Positions 23,360-37,162 of a stretch of 64,000 bases of DNA are shown here, piece by piece. The stretch covers positions 19,072 through 83,071 of the forward strand of contig QLIY01000107.1 in NCBI GenBank assembly GCA_003260075.1, read 5' to 3'. The position numbers were made by a program, and so were the translations under genes. The notes below the pieces were generated by a model. The model had not been told where the DNA came from, ran no database searches, and worked only from the letters and a program-made list of their open reading frames with translations. Position 1 is the first letter of the stretch; each line of letters opens with the position of its first letter. The stretch is from Phallusia mammillata. Lineage: Eukaryota; Chordata; Ascidiacea; Phlebobranchia; Ascidiidae.

Positions 23360-26300
23360 TTAGCCGGTTTTGGTAGAGTGCTTTCGGTGGCCGTTAGATG
23401 TCGTCCCAGTGTTGGTGAAACTTTCTGATGCACTCTTGACGCGCTTTCGCTTCGACAAAACTCCTTTCTCCATTTTATATTCGGTGCAGGCTCCACAGAA
23501 GATCTCCTTGACTGAGTTTCTGAACTTTGTGTCCCTCATACTGTACACCAGGACGTTCACCAAACTGTAAAAAATACACAAAGCAATGTTAAAACTGAAT
23601 TCAAATATGATTCGAGAAATTGAAGCTGATTTAATCCAACAACGACCAATTTCCACTTCAGACAAAGTGTGTCTTATTATCGTTATTTAAAGTTTTCTAA
23701 TTTAATTGTCTGCCCATTGCTTCTTAAACTATATCATATTTTAGTTTTTTTTCTTGCGACTCGCTTTAGTTTTGTAACAAAATCACTCATACATAAATGC
23801 TTGTTTATTACCGTTTTTTAGAGTTCTCTATTTTATCGTCTGTCCAATGTTTCTTTAACTTTCTCGTATTTTTTTATTTTATTGCTTATGGTAACAAAAT
23901 CACTCATATACATGCATGCTTGTTTGCTTTATAAAGGTTTGCAAACAAGCTTAGTTCAGGTAAGTGTGTTTTGTAATAATTTGTGTCTGAAAACGGTAAG
24001 ACCTTAACAAAACATATATGCTATGCATTCTCAAAGTGAATTAATCACACTTGAATAATATTTTTGTACAAACGTTTTGTTCACTGTCACTCTTCAGCTT
24101 GTGGGTAAAATATCTCCGATTACTTTAACGTGCCATTTTGAAGTATCGTGATAAGATTTCGATGAACGCAAACTCGCACAGCCCAAATAAGTTGGAACGG
24201 TTTTGCCCTAAAGTTCACCACCCCAAAATTCTCACGCCACCCCAGCTCTGTACCTGTTTGCCATGCTGACGTAGAAGCATATGACGTAAGCGAGGTCGCT
24301 ATCCAAACTTCCGGTGACGTATTGGTAAATCACGACTCCAAGGGCTGGAACTGGAAATTAAAAGAAAATCGTGAAATATTAGGGTAAAAGAAATCAAACG
24401 CTACAAATGTCTTTAAAGTTTATTTTTATTGTTTGGTTTCTTTTATTTTTTATCATTTTTTTTACTTTTTTTATCGTTAAATATATGGGCATAAATGTGT
24501 TTGCCGACGCAAGAAATGACAGAAATTAACATCCTGTGTACAACAATACAATGGAAAATGTCAATTCAAATGTTAGTATATCATATTAACAATGCATTCA
24601 CTATGTCCAAGCACTTAGAAAGTTATATTTTTGTTAATTTGTCAGTGTTTTTTCGAATAATGGTCACAAAACATAAAATTTTATTGCTGTTTTTTCTGTA
24701 CAGTTTCATTTTTGCTTGGTTTTATTTTTTTCTGAAAGTTTTTAATGCGGACATTTCCACGAGGCCTATACATAAGTAACATTAACAGTATTAAGTTCAA
24801 ACCTGAAGTCAGGGTAAATCCAACAACCATTAAGACCGAAGTGACGAAAAATTGGATTTCTCCGTTGGTGGAATTTTCGTCTTTGGGTGCAGAGTATGAA
24901 CTTCGTGCTTTAGAAGCTCGTTTCAAATGTTGTGATACAATACAAGCAGATGCGATGATCATAACCACCTGATGAAAACATACAAGTGTTTCAAAATACA
25001 TGACAAATAGATGTGGTTGTTTTTTAGCAAAAAGTAAAATGCTTGTAAAATATTTGAATTAACCGTTTGAAAACTGGAATGAACGCGGTATACATCGGGA
25101 CATAATAATTTTTAGTCGTGGAAGTAAAAAATTACTGAAACGCAAAATAAACCAAAGGCAACCATCTTTTGGATTATGGGCAGCAAGTTTATATACCTTT
25201 CTGCATATTTTACATTTCTGGGTATTTGCCCAAAAGATAAGTTTTTACTGGAAGCAAATAACAAATATTGGAAACATCATTTAGTTGCATGTATAGTTCC
25301 AAAATCAATTTGCAAAAAAGTATTTCTATCTGTTTTAAAATCGGTTAGTTGAATATTCATCCAATTAAAGCTATAGCACGTCTAATATTAATGTACATTA
25401 TCCCAAACATAGACGTAAAGTCAATCTCTTAGATCCGAGTCAGAAAACGGTTTCAGCCAATCGTCTGTTTATTTCAGCCGGTTTGACGTATATTAAAGGG
25501 ATGTGCATGTCCTGACAAAAACTACATCACTGCCCAATTTAGACAACAAGCATACGGCCTTGCTAGAACAGCTGCAAAGACGAATTGGAATTTTGTTCCT
25601 GGTTTTCGCGGTAAAGATTCGATCCTTACACGACTTAACTAAATTTAGCTTCACATTTGCGATTGAACTGTCGTGCCATGAAAATGTGAATCGCATTTTT
25701 TCGGAAAGCAACTACTTTTTCTGGAGGGTAATTTTAACGAATCTCCTTTTCTTTATTTTATTTGGGGCCTTAGTTTACTTAAAATGCCTTTAAAAGTTGG
25801 AGACAAACATAAAAACTAATAATTTTGTTGTTGTTGTTTTCAATGATAAACACATATTGGCTCTTATATAGGCTATGTTAACAGTAACTCATTTTATCAT
25901 TCCAACTACACTAAAACATGCCTAAATTTGAACCATAAATTTATTGTATTTGGTGTCCTAAAAGCAATCAAAAAACTGATTCTTTTTCTTTGTCAAATTT
26001 TGTAATCGTTATTTTTGCGCATTAAAAAGTTACAGACTGTGTACACCATTGCACCTAACGTACGACTTTCACGTGATTCGTCTTGGAGTTGAAACAAAAC
26101 TTACCGTAAGAAAGTAGGGAAGGAAATACATGACAGCCAGGAGCGCTGAAACCGTTCCAATGTTCGAGTTTTCAGTTTGTGATGGATAGAAAAGAAATGT
26201 GCTGGGTGAAAAACCGAACACCAGGTCACCAGGAAGCCAAGCTGCGAAAACAACAAGTTTCTTTTGTTTAGTAACGTCATTTATTACTGTTTTTATTTAT

Positions 26301-28165
26301 GCGGGAACGCGCACACCCTCCCAGAGTACAGTGAGGGCTCCTGTGAGTAACATTATATTTGCACGCTGTGGCCACACACCAGTTTATGCACAGCATAGAT
26401 TTTCATTTGTCTGAGCATACACATGTTCTAAATGCTCCCCCCCCCCACGTCATTTATTACTGTTTTTATTTATGCGGGAACGCGCACACCCTCCTAGAGT
26501 ACAGTGAGGGCTAGTGTGAGTAACATTAGATTTGCACGCTGTGGCTACACACCAGTTTATGCACAGCATAGATTTTCATGTGTCTGGGCACGCGCATAAG
26601 CTTCCGAAATGCACTAAATACCACTGTGAGCAACATTAGATGTATAAAAGCCGTGCTCACACAGTTTGTATGGTGTATGGATTTTTATAGGCCTGGACAT
26701 ACACACAAGCTCCTTAAGCACACTGTAAACAACATTAGATGTACACGCTGTGGCTAAGCACCAGTTTATAGAATTAAATTTCATGGGAAACGAATAATTG
26801 CCTTTGTTTTGAAATTTGGTTGTCTTATCGTACTTAGTACCAGTGGTATCAAACTCAAGTTAACTTTACTCAATTCATTTGCTCACTAAAATAGAAAAGG
26901 CGGGCGCGGGACTTGAACATACAACCTCAAGTTCTTTACATACCTGGAACAGTTGAAGTTATAACAGCAAGGCCCCACATGACAATCAATCCGATACAGA
27001 TGCTTCTTTCCCGCTGCAGCTTGTAATGAATTGGGCGAACAAATGCATACAGACGCTGTGCAGTTAGGTAGAGGAGATTGAACAATGAAGCAGTGTAAGA
27101 GAGGACGAAAAAGATTCCACCGAATTTTGCCGCAGGAGAATCACGGTATTGGGTCTGGATCACTAGGTTGTCCAGAGTAGTCGAGTTCATCACCCATGCG
27201 AAGTTGTAAGCAGGCACTATCAGCAGCTGAACGCCTAAAAAGAGAACGCGTTGGTTGAAAGATGCGATTGTTGTTTTTATGTAGTTGTTACATGAAACCA
27301 ATACGCAGCAATATTGTATATTTTTGTGCGTTTTCTCTTTAATATATTGTCTTTTCTGGTAGGAAAGCCGCCAAAAAGGACTTCAAATTGTCAAAGACAT
27401 ATAATGCATGCTTGGGCGCAAGTTTGTCGAAAGAATTTGGCTGATCAAAATACACAGGCTTCGAAAAACTTCATGACCCAAATTCTGAGTGTGAAAAAAA
27501 CTTAAATCACCTGTTAATATATCTGCAATGGCAAGGGAGACGCGATGCAGATCCATATTCTCGACCTTGCCCTTGCGCTTCTTGTTCCGGACCACCAGAA
27601 GAACCACGGCATTCGCAAGCAAGACGAAAACGGCAAGTACAACGATAACAGCGAGAAAGGCCGCGGCGCAGGGTTGACTGCATTGATCGCAAGATTTCAG
27701 CTCTGTACTCAAACAATCTTGTGCAGTTGACTTGGAGCAGTAAACCGGGTAGAACCGATGAATATTTTCTGGCGTTCCTTTGCTAGCCAAGGTGCTGGTA
27801 AAACCCGTGGTAACCGCTGGGGACGAAGTTGCGTTGCTTGTTGCGACTGCGCCGAGACTAGAGGTCATGACGTCATTGGTTGTTGTCTCAAGCATTGTGG
27901 TATTGCTTGAAGTCATTTGTGTTTGAGCATCAGTTGAAACAAATACAGTGCTGTTTTCTGTGACTTGAATAACCGAAGGCGTGGTTGTAAGGTCTTGGGT
28001 CATCACTGGTGTAGTGGTTTCTGGCAATGGTGACGTAACCGGTGACGCAGTAACGGGTTTTGTAGTGGATGTCAAGCTTTTAACAAACTTGAGCGCCTCC
28101 TCTGGGCTCAATCCCCCGCCTATGACCAAAACTCGCGCGCCAAAGTCCGTTTCATTTTGCGACAT
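23360..28165 (-). CDS. class-A-like orphan GPCR (GPCR-A)
   Basis: Seven-pass receptor with a long mucin-like extracellular N-terminus. Exons in order: 28165-27511, 27234-26944, 26241-26105, 24968-24803, 24350-24254, 23564-23360. Phases agree; the frame is 1551 nt, 516 residues. Residues ~30-130 are Ser/Thr-rich, with a Cys cluster at 143-166. TM1 is ~167-192, with N185 at the class-A Asn position. TM2 has SLAIAD, with D215. The end of TM3 reads QRLYAFVRPIHY (278-289) in place of DRY. TM7 ends NVLVY (452-456), in place of NPxxY, followed by a basic tail. There is no signal peptide, as is common for GPCRs. It is a tandem paralogue of the gene at 37163-42751. The ligand cannot be inferred. Confidence 0.88.
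26274..26610. repeat. false tandem duplication around a 10-C joint
   Basis: Copy 1 is 26274-26436, the 10 C are 26437-26446, and copy 2 is 26447-26610. Lies within intron 2 of GPCR-A. Confidence 0.85.
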
Positions 28166-29189
28166 TTTGAAATCAATTTGGTTTGCTAAGTATTGCTGAT
28201 GAAACTAAAACATTGACAAAAATATATATTAGGATAATGCAACAAGGTTTTGCTTTTCTGTATCGGTTTTATCCCGCTTTTTATTTTGTTTTCAAACACT
28301 GATGATGATTATAAAAGCGAAATGCATTTGTTTTCGCAAAACAAATAAAACACAGCGACAAATTTAATGGTTTTTACACTGAATTTTCTTAAAAGTTTAA
28401 GATTTTTTTTTTGTATCACTGTTTATTTAACCTTTAAAGCACTCCAATACTTAAAATGGCAACCTTAATAAAACCTGACATTATTGAAAGCCAATGTAAA
28501 AAAGTGAGTACTTTCTATGCGTAATATCGAAGTTTAAAACACATGACCCAAAAAGTTTCTTAACACACCTACCACTGAAGTCGTTTATAACAAATGAACA
28601 TCACTGCTTATGTCTCAAAAAATCTAACATATCAATGCTCGCAGTGGAATTTTAAAAGCTGAATACTGCACAATTTCATCAGTGGTTATTAAATGTGTAA
28701 TTTTAAAGCACTTTTATATAGTTGTTGCATTTTAAAAATAACAATCACGCCTCACGTAAGATTTAAAAAGCTAAACTGCCGTATACAAGGCTATAAACAC
28801 TTTACTATAAAGTATAAACTGTCATTATCACAACAACACTTCTGTCGTAACAATCAATCATTGTCAACCAATAAGAGAAACACGCTTGAATTGTCGTGTG
28901 TCCTAAACCTTTTCTCTTATGAACTGAATCACCAATTTAAACCACAACAAATCCTGTGACACTGGCAAACCATTTAGGGGTTCCACAAGCACGAACCTTT
29001 TTTTGCGTATCTTTCTCAGAAGAACCTCCTCCCTATACGTCAGTGCATTTCTTGCAATCCCGACGTCGTCGCGAAAAATAACCACCACTCGTGCCAAGCA
29101 TGACGTCACGTGAGTCGTGATCGGTGTACATGCAGTCGCTTATTACGTCACAGAGCGTTTGAGAATAATCAAAACAAGAACGGCTCCAT

Positions 29190-29371
29190 TGTCCTCCTTT
29201 AAGTAACGTATAATTTTGGAAAGCTTTTGTGCTGCCAAAACCTATTCCAACTATATGGAAAACAACACATTGAACCCCCCCCCCCTGTCCTCCTTTAAGT
29301 AACGTATAATTTTGGAAAGCTTTTGTGCTGCCATAACCTATTCCAACTATATGGAAAACAATACATTGAAC
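29190..29371. repeat. false tandem duplication around a 10-C joint
   Basis: Copy 1 is 29190-29274, the C run is 29275-29285 (one C native), and copy 2 is 29286-29371. Two or three mismatches. Confidence 0.85.
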
Positions 29372-30186
29372 TTATACGCAAGGCCCTTTACATTAGGTTT
29401 CAACCCAGGACGTTTCGACAAAAGAATCAACAACAGGTTGTTTATTAAGAACGAGAAAACTTTAACAAACTGGCCGAAAGTTACTTGTTCAAATGTTTTA
29501 CTATGTCTGTGTGGTATATATAAATATGTATATATCGGCAAATACACTGTTAACATGCAACACACATCTTTCTGTATCTATGTTTGCTAACTTTTTGCAA
29601 TTAGTAAACAAACGCGTCATTGTTTACCGCCAGAAACTGGTTTCTAATTTCTGTTCAATATGTAGCACTAAAACTTCATAAAAAATGGTGTAAAGTGTAA
29701 GCGATTGTTTTGAAACAAGCAATAGCCTACTATTAGGAGAAAATCAACTTACACACCTGTGTGTTATTACTGTGATGAATCAATTCTAAACTTGCGTGAG
29801 AACACCTCTTTTTCTCGCTTTTACTCATCTTAAAATCAGATTTACCCGCTTTTAAATCATAGTACTTATATGGCTAGATGTCAAGTCTTTTTTCAGCAAA
29901 CTTTTATTTATTGTTTAGAAGGTTTACGCTATCAAACATTCTAGATTATGAGAAATCTGAAACCTGCCAACTTATTATTTCAAATTTATCTGTTTTTTAT
30001 TCAGACATGTTCAGAAACATATCTCTTACTTTGCTAATAGCCTACACTCATGACTGCCTCACCATGCCTTTCACAGGATCCAAAATAAATTAACCTTTTG
30101 AATGCATTAAACTTAAGTTGAACCGTCTCAATTTCCTAGAGTCGCGTGCATATCTGTCATAAATTAATCTATTTTATTGTCTATAT

Positions 30187-30401
30187 CAGTGGTTCTCAAA
30201 CTTTTTTATTGTCGGGGCCAAATGGTATTTTTTAAGTGTGTAGGGAGCCGCAAAAAATGAAACCTTTAGAAATCACTGAAGAAGATGACTTTGAAAGCTA
30301 AAATGGCAATGTTTGGTGGTTTTCTGAGGTCTGGTGCGAGCCGCAAAATAAGTAGTTGGGAGCCGCATGCGGCCCCGAAAACCGAGTTTGAGAACCACTG
30401 G
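30187..30401. mobile_element. hAT-type MITE with 8-bp target duplication
   Basis: Inverted ends CAGTGGTTCTCAAAC and GTTTGAGAACCACTG. The 8-bp target duplication gtctatat lies at 30179-30186 and 30402-30409. Its right-end flank is carried into the duplicated joint starting at 31336. Confidence 0.88.
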
Positions 30402-32069
30402 TCTATATGGTTATAGTCTGATTGTTATTTAAATAGTCTGTGCAAGTGGGAAAACCCCTGATTACCACAGAAGTAAGTTTTCATAAAGTCTGCATCTGCA
30501 CAATACGAAACAATTATAGCCTAAAAGGTTTGGTGCAGAAAGTGTAACAAAACTATAGGGTTGCCATATCGGCTTGGGGAAAAATTTAAAGTTGAGTTAC
30601 AATACAATTTATGGTCTGTTGTTAAACGTTACCAACCAAAACAGTGCCATTTTTAATGAAATATCGTTACTATCACAGCGATATAAAGCTTAGTTTTGTG
30701 TCTAAATAAGTCACAATACAGAAAGTTTTACAAGATCTTGTTCTTTTAACAGAGTATTGTTAGTTTTAAAGACGCGTATACGCATGAATGTACGTTGTAA
30801 GGTGCACCGTACGTCAAAATCAGCACTGACAACCGTTATAATGCAAACTTTTTAGCCCCCCGGAAACTACTGTGGGTTAAGCTGCTTGGCGTAAAATTTA
30901 GGACATTAGGAGTGTTTTTAAAAATTATTTCCGGACATAGATTTTACGCCCAAATTGCGGGCTTGACAGGGAAATCCTGGACGTCTGGTAACCCTAGTCT
31001 AAACGTCAATGTTTGTTAACGAAGCATTAGGTTTTTCATTGCAGCATCATAACCCACACAATAAAATGGATTTATAACTTACCACTTAGCTACCCTGCCG
31101 TGTTTTTTGCAACTTACTACAACAAAAACTATATTCTGAGTGTTTTTTGTTGATTTATGCCACCCTGTCTGAAATTTCGCAATCAAATTACAAAAAAAAA
31201 TCGTCCAAAACTTTTGCAGTGCCTAAAAAAAATGTCCCCCCCCCCGATTTATGCCACCCTGTCTGAAATTTCGCAATCAAATTACAAAAAAAATCGCCCA
31301 AAACTTTTGCTGTGCCTAAACAATGCCCCCCCCCCCGGCCCCGAAAACCGAGTTTGAGAACCACTGGTCTATATGGTTATAGTCTGATTGTTATTTAAAT
31401 AGTCTGTGCAAGTGGGAAAACCCCTGATTACCACAGAAGTAAGTTTTCATAAAGTCTGCATCTGCACAATACGAAACAATTATAGCCTAAAAGGTTTGGT
31501 GCAGAAAGTGTAACAAAACTATAGGGTTGCCATATCGGCTTGGGGAAATTTCCGGACGGTTTAAATAAATATTTTTGGTGACACCAAAGTTGAGTTACAA
31601 TACAATTTATGGTCTGTTGTTAAACGTTACCAACCAAAACAGTGCCATTTTTAATGAAATATCGTTACTATCACAACGATATAAAGCTTAGTTTTGTGTC
31701 TAAATAAGTCACAATACAGAAAGTTTTACAAGATCTTGTTCTTTTAACAGAGTATTGTTAGTTTTAAAGACGCGTATACGTATGAATGTACGTTGTAAGG
31801 TGCACCGTACGTCAAAATCAGCACTGACAACCGTTATAATGCAAACTTTTTAGCCCCCCGGAAACTACTGTGGGTTAAGCTGCTTGGCGTAAAATTTAGG
31901 ACATTAGGAGTGTTTTTAAAAATTATTTCCGGACATAGATTTTACGCCTAAATTGCGGGCTTGACAGGGAAATCCTGGACGTCTGGTAACCCTAGTCTAA
32001 ACGTCAATGTTTGTTAACGAAGCATTAGGTTTTTCATTGCAGCATCATAACCTTCGAATAAAATGGATT
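30371..32069. repeat. ~730-bp false duplication
   Basis: The segment starting ggccccgaaaaccgag at 30371 restarts at 31336 after an 11-C run (31326-31336) and is followed to about 32069. One copy has a ~30-bp insertion (near 31550) absent from the other. Confidence 0.85.
31152..31325. repeat. false tandem duplication around a 10-C joint
   Basis: Copy 1 is 31152-31235, the 10 C are 31236-31245, and copy 2 is 31246-31325, which itself runs into the next joint (31326-31336). The small contig was therefore placed between two larger overlapping ones. Confidence 0.8.
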
Positions 32070-32160
32070 CCCCCCCCCCTGTTTGTTAACGAAGCATTAG
32101 GTTTTTCATTGCAGCATCATAACCTTCTTCGAATAAAATGGATGTATAACTTACCGCTTA
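32008..32160. repeat. false tandem duplication around a 10-C joint
   Basis: Copy 1 is 32008-32069, the 10 C are 32070-32079, and copy 2 is 32080-32150 or beyond. It resembles 31010-31090 as well, so this locus is represented three times. Confidence 0.8.
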
Positions 32161-32222
32161 GCTACCCTGCGTTGTTTTTTACAACTTACTGCAACAAAAA
32201 CTATATTCTGAGTGTTTTTTGT

Positions 32223-32322
<100 letters not shown>

Positions 32323-35300
32323 ACTTCTCTCTGAAATTGCCGAGTGCAAAAGATTACGAATCTAGACAATAACCTGATAAAGATTTGTCCTGTATGACCA
32401 CCCTTGTAATAAACCCTTTCAAACTATACTAAAATCAGAACCATACAAAAACCAGAACAACACCCACAGAAACGTGACTTTTTATGTTCTTTACACCTCA
32501 AAGTTTCTCATACATGACTTCCGCGGCCAAACTTCCTACCGGTTGTTGTTAAAAAAACGTGTTCCACAATGTTCGTTGCTCGGGGCGCTGTCACAATGGT
32601 AATGACGCGATTTTCATTGTCCCGAATTCGAAGAACCGGACAAGGTCGATTGTGACGTACGTGTGGGTGTTAACAAAGATCGTAAAACCGTGTTCTTGTT
32701 GTTTTTAAAAGTAATTACAACTTGTTGAAAAAATTACACAATCTTACAGCAGGAAACTCACATTAGGTTACAATGATCCCTGCTCTTTCTGTTATTACTG
32801 TCGGACTGATATACATATATTTAAACCTTGCGAAACGTGGTATTGTTTTACACCGAAATACTGGTTTCTATTGCTCAGAATATTTAAAAACCGTGCATTG
32901 TGAACCTAACTTTGCTGCTAATAAAGTTTAGGTGACAGTAGAAGCATAGTTTAAGCATATTTGACCCCTCGCACTGATGACACTGATTGAAGCTTTCGCA
33001 ATGAAATGTATTAAATACATACAATACCTCTTGTCATTTTATCAAATCACCTTTTTCAATTTCGCGCCAAGTTTTTCCAAACTTGAGACCTTCTGGCAAA
33101 TGTATTTTATATGCCAACATTATACATCTCGTTCAGGCCGCCTTTATGAGGGTATAGCACTCGAAGACGCAAATAATGATGTTCTGAAATTTGAACTAAT
33201 TGGCAATAGTTCCAGTGGCGGCTGCAGCTCCGCAGCACCCTAGCACGAGCCGCCCCTGAATAGTTCTAAAGCAACTTGCAGTACCCGAAAATTCCAGTTT
33301 AGTCCACTATGGACTTGTTCGCTTTATCTACAAGTGAACTACACTGCAACAAACAGTACCAGTACAAAAATACCGCACTAGTACTATGGAGTTCTAAAAG
33401 CCTCTAAATCTTCATACTTTTCCAGTTTAGTTGCTTATTTTTTGGCAAACGGTTAGTTGAAAAGCAAAAAAATAAAAAAAATGTGCGTAAAACATTTTGG
33501 TGAAAAACTGTTTTCAAAACTAGAATTGTTCCCCCAATGCCGTTTGCAATAAAAAGTTAAAATTGATGATATTAAGTGATCAAACACTATAGCTGTAAGT
33601 TAGCTGTGGCCATAAAAATTAACGTCTATTTTATTTCAATTCTGTATTTGGTTCTGTTGTATTTTTTTATTCTTTCCTGGCCTCCTGCCTTTAAAGTCAT
33701 ATCCTATATCCATCTTCATTTGCACTCGAAAGCTATTTCGTCCTTTCAACACTTAAAGTATCTCCTACCACGTCGTGGGCCCTGAAAATATCTGCAACCG
33801 GATGCATTCTCGGAATCCGCTCTCACTTACTGCCTCGTGATCGCTAAAAATAATAAAAAAAGTTATTTGTATGCAACGTTATTACCCTGCGTCTTGCGTT
33901 ACGACGGAAAAGAGATTATAATGGTATTTGGATTATTAAAATATTTTAATAAAGTGTCTCCAGTTTCTAAGCTCATCTTATTATAGAATGAGATATATTT
34001 TTGTTTACTGACACAAATTGTGGTGACGATATTGTAGACTGCTATGTTGGTGCATCTATACTTTTGTGTATGTAGACCAGTAATTTTAACTTTTTTGTTT
34101 CGTGTCGCAATTATTTGTCAAAAACGGTGTGTGGCTCATCAAATAAAAAAATCAAGTTTAAAAATAGTTACAACGGTTATGACATTTTATTTTATTACGT
34201 AATAATGCAAGTTTAAAAAGTTCTAGGGACCAATGAAAATGTTTTCATGCTCATTGCTGAGCCATAGCCCACAGATTAGGTTAGGAAATGTACACAAAAC
34301 CTATTACTGGAAGCTTGTTCCCACACAATTGCACAATTTGGTTACATTCGTATTTCAATGTATTGAAATTAGTGGTTTTCACACTTTTAATGCTTGCTGT
34401 GTCGCGGCTGTTAAAAACACAAACCCTAATTTAAATAAATCAGTTTTCAATTTTTCACGTGATTGATGAGTTTGGTAACGAATTAAATCAACATGGAGTT
34501 CTATCGTTGTCAACTGCACCCATATTTTGTTATCAAGCCTTAAACACAAACAAATATACTCAAAAAAGCAGAAGTTTCATCTCGGCACACAGTATGAAAA
34601 TCACTGGCCTGAACGAAACACAATCTCTCATAGAAACCATAATAATCCAACGCTCTTTGCTGCCCCAAAATGGATTTTTTTTGATGAAACAAAAATCTGT
34701 CTTTTGCATTTCCAACACATTTTTTTAAATTTCAGTAGCTCGCAGCCTGGACATGACATTGTTTTCATTGTCAATCTATTTTGCTTAGAAACTCGGAAAA
34801 ACGGGCATTTTACCGATTTGCCTTTGCAATCCTGTTTACTAAAAATGAATGGTATTTCGGGAGAGCAATTCCTTATTTTTTTTCTTCCCTTTTTACTTGT
34901 TTACGTAATTAGGGCCCTACATCCATGACTTTTCGAAAAAAAAACTTACTAGCGCCCCCAAGCACGACCTTATCATGACCCACGCAACTAAAACTATTTC
35001 GACAAATCGTTGAATGACTTGAATCATGACATTGAATAGAATGATAAGAGAACAATCACGTTATTGTGCTTGGTATGCCAATCAGTATTGTCATTGTGAT
35101 GGCTAAATCGCAAAGAACACCTTAAGCACCAAAACTGTTGAGTTGGGATAGCTCAGGGTTTTTTGTTGATGTTTCTTTCTATCATAATTTTTATCTGAGT
35201 TTTTGTTGTTGGATTAGAAAGCTAAACTAACCCTCCCATTTTTGTTCTAGCGCCCAAAGCACTTGGTATTTTTTGTACCTTCCGTAGTTCTCCTTGACAA

Positions 35301-35615
35301 ATGAATGTAAATATGCATTATATTGAAACGACACGACATAATGAAATTTGCATGACTTATTATATGAAACAAGCTGTTGTTTAACGGCCTGATATATTCT
35401 ATTCTATGACGCCCCCGTTGTTATTCTGTCTTTGACCATATTTGGATAATTACACGCCCCTTATACGCCCGATGACCGCGAACTACGTCAAACAGACGCT
35501 CATCACGACTAGGTAGAGGTTAAAAGGCAATTGCTTCAATGCTGTCATTTTGTATGTGTAAGGTCACTGGTTTAAAATATTCGAATTTGACTACGTCTGG
35601 TCAAATGCTCTACCT

Positions 35616-35919
35616 CAGTGGTTCTTAAACTTATGCTGATTGCATACCACCTGGCGACATTTTCTATCGCTCTGTACCACCTAAATCTTGTTTAAATGGG
35701 TGGACCAAGAGTTCTTTTTGACTACACTAGCTAATTTATGAAACCAGCATGTTAGCAATTCCTACAAAAATGTTCTAGACATTGTTTCTGCAAAAAAAGG
35801 GTGGATCAGTTGGGTCAGTTGAGCAGCAATTCTTGATGTGGCTTAGATTAACTATAACAGAAAGCTACTCGCGTACCACCTAAAAAGCCCTGACGTACCA
35901 CAGTTTGAGAACCACTGCA
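35616..35919. mobile_element. hAT-type MITE
   Basis: Ends CAGTGGTTCTTAAAC and GTTTGAGAACCACTG, with GTACCACC words inside. A 7-of-8 target duplication is seen (ctctacct before, gtctacct after). Confidence 0.75.
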
Positions 35920-36426
35920 GTCTACCTGGATCAATTGTGGGACCGTGGCTAAGTTTTGGCCCCAAAATAAGAACATTAAACTTTTAAGAAATTGAGTGAG
36001 TTGATCTTAAACGTTAAAAGTCTTCTTTGTTGTATGACAATATATGAATAAATCTTTTTTTTCATTTCTTCGTCAATGAAAAATTAATATGGAAACAGAA
36101 AATGCTCACAGCATTCAAATAATGGAAACATTTTGTAGACAATAAGTTAGTTGTAAGCTTGACAACAAAACGCATCACACGAAAAAGTGCAAAAGAAAAA
36201 TCTTTGTCCGGCAAAGACCATGAAAATGTACAAGTAGAACTTTTCTTAGGCAATAACAACAAAATGCGCTTGCCTGCGTAATGTATTAGTTAAATGCTTA
36301 AGTAACGGTTATTTTATTTTATTTATGGCGGCATAACGCTAAACGTTTTGTTTGGCAAAATGTTTACATCTTTTGGTGTATTTATTTTCATTTTGAATAT
36401 TTTGTCAACGAAAATACAATATAAAG

Positions 36427-36722
36427 CAGGGGTGGCCAACCTTTTACATACCATTCGCCAACTTTTTAACATACTGTGTTGGATGCGCCATAAATGTCTC
36501 GTAACCCCACCTTCTATGACTACTTCTTGTATATAGAGAGAAAGAAACAATTTTTGCATGAGAAGGATAGTAATAAGAAATAAGAACTAAGAAAATAGAA
36601 ATATTTATAAGAAATAATAAGAAATATTTATTTATTAGTTTATTAATTTGATTTTCATGATTGTCAAAAGAAGGCAATGCGCCCTTTCTAATCATGCAAT
36701 GCGCCACGTTTGGCCACCACTG
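36427..36722. mobile_element. hAT-type MITE with 8-bp target duplication
   Basis: Left end CAGGGGTGGCCAACC, right end GTTTGGCCACCACTG. The target duplication atataaag lies at 36419-36426 and 36723-36730. Confidence 0.87.
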
Positions 36723-37162
36723 ATATAAAGGAACAGAACACCCTCACAAAAATGTGATAAACTATAAACACTGGTTTGAACTTGCGACAAGAGCAACAAC
36801 AACAGACTGTAGTCACATAAACGTGCAAAAGGAACATATTTTTGTCAAGCTAAATCTTGGAATGATACATGTACAACTTGTTCAAGGGAAAATTCGGTGT
36901 TATTTTTGATGGATGATGAAGTAAAATGGTTGGGTAACCGATTTTTTTGTTTTGAACCACTGCAGTATAAATTCCCTAAACTACATCACACAATGGAACG
37001 CTACGCAGGTATATGTCCATGAACGCAATGCGAGTTTTTATAGACACTCAAACAGCGAAATAGGGAGACGTTATATTCCATCCATTTACTACATAACCGT
37101 CTTACGTCGCTTGCATTCATTTTACAACTTAAAATAATTTTAAGAAAATAAGAACGGTCAGT

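Noticed and set aside
35143..35220. tRNA-like start gggatagctcaggg
   Set aside because: No anticodon arm or T-arm follows within tRNA distance.
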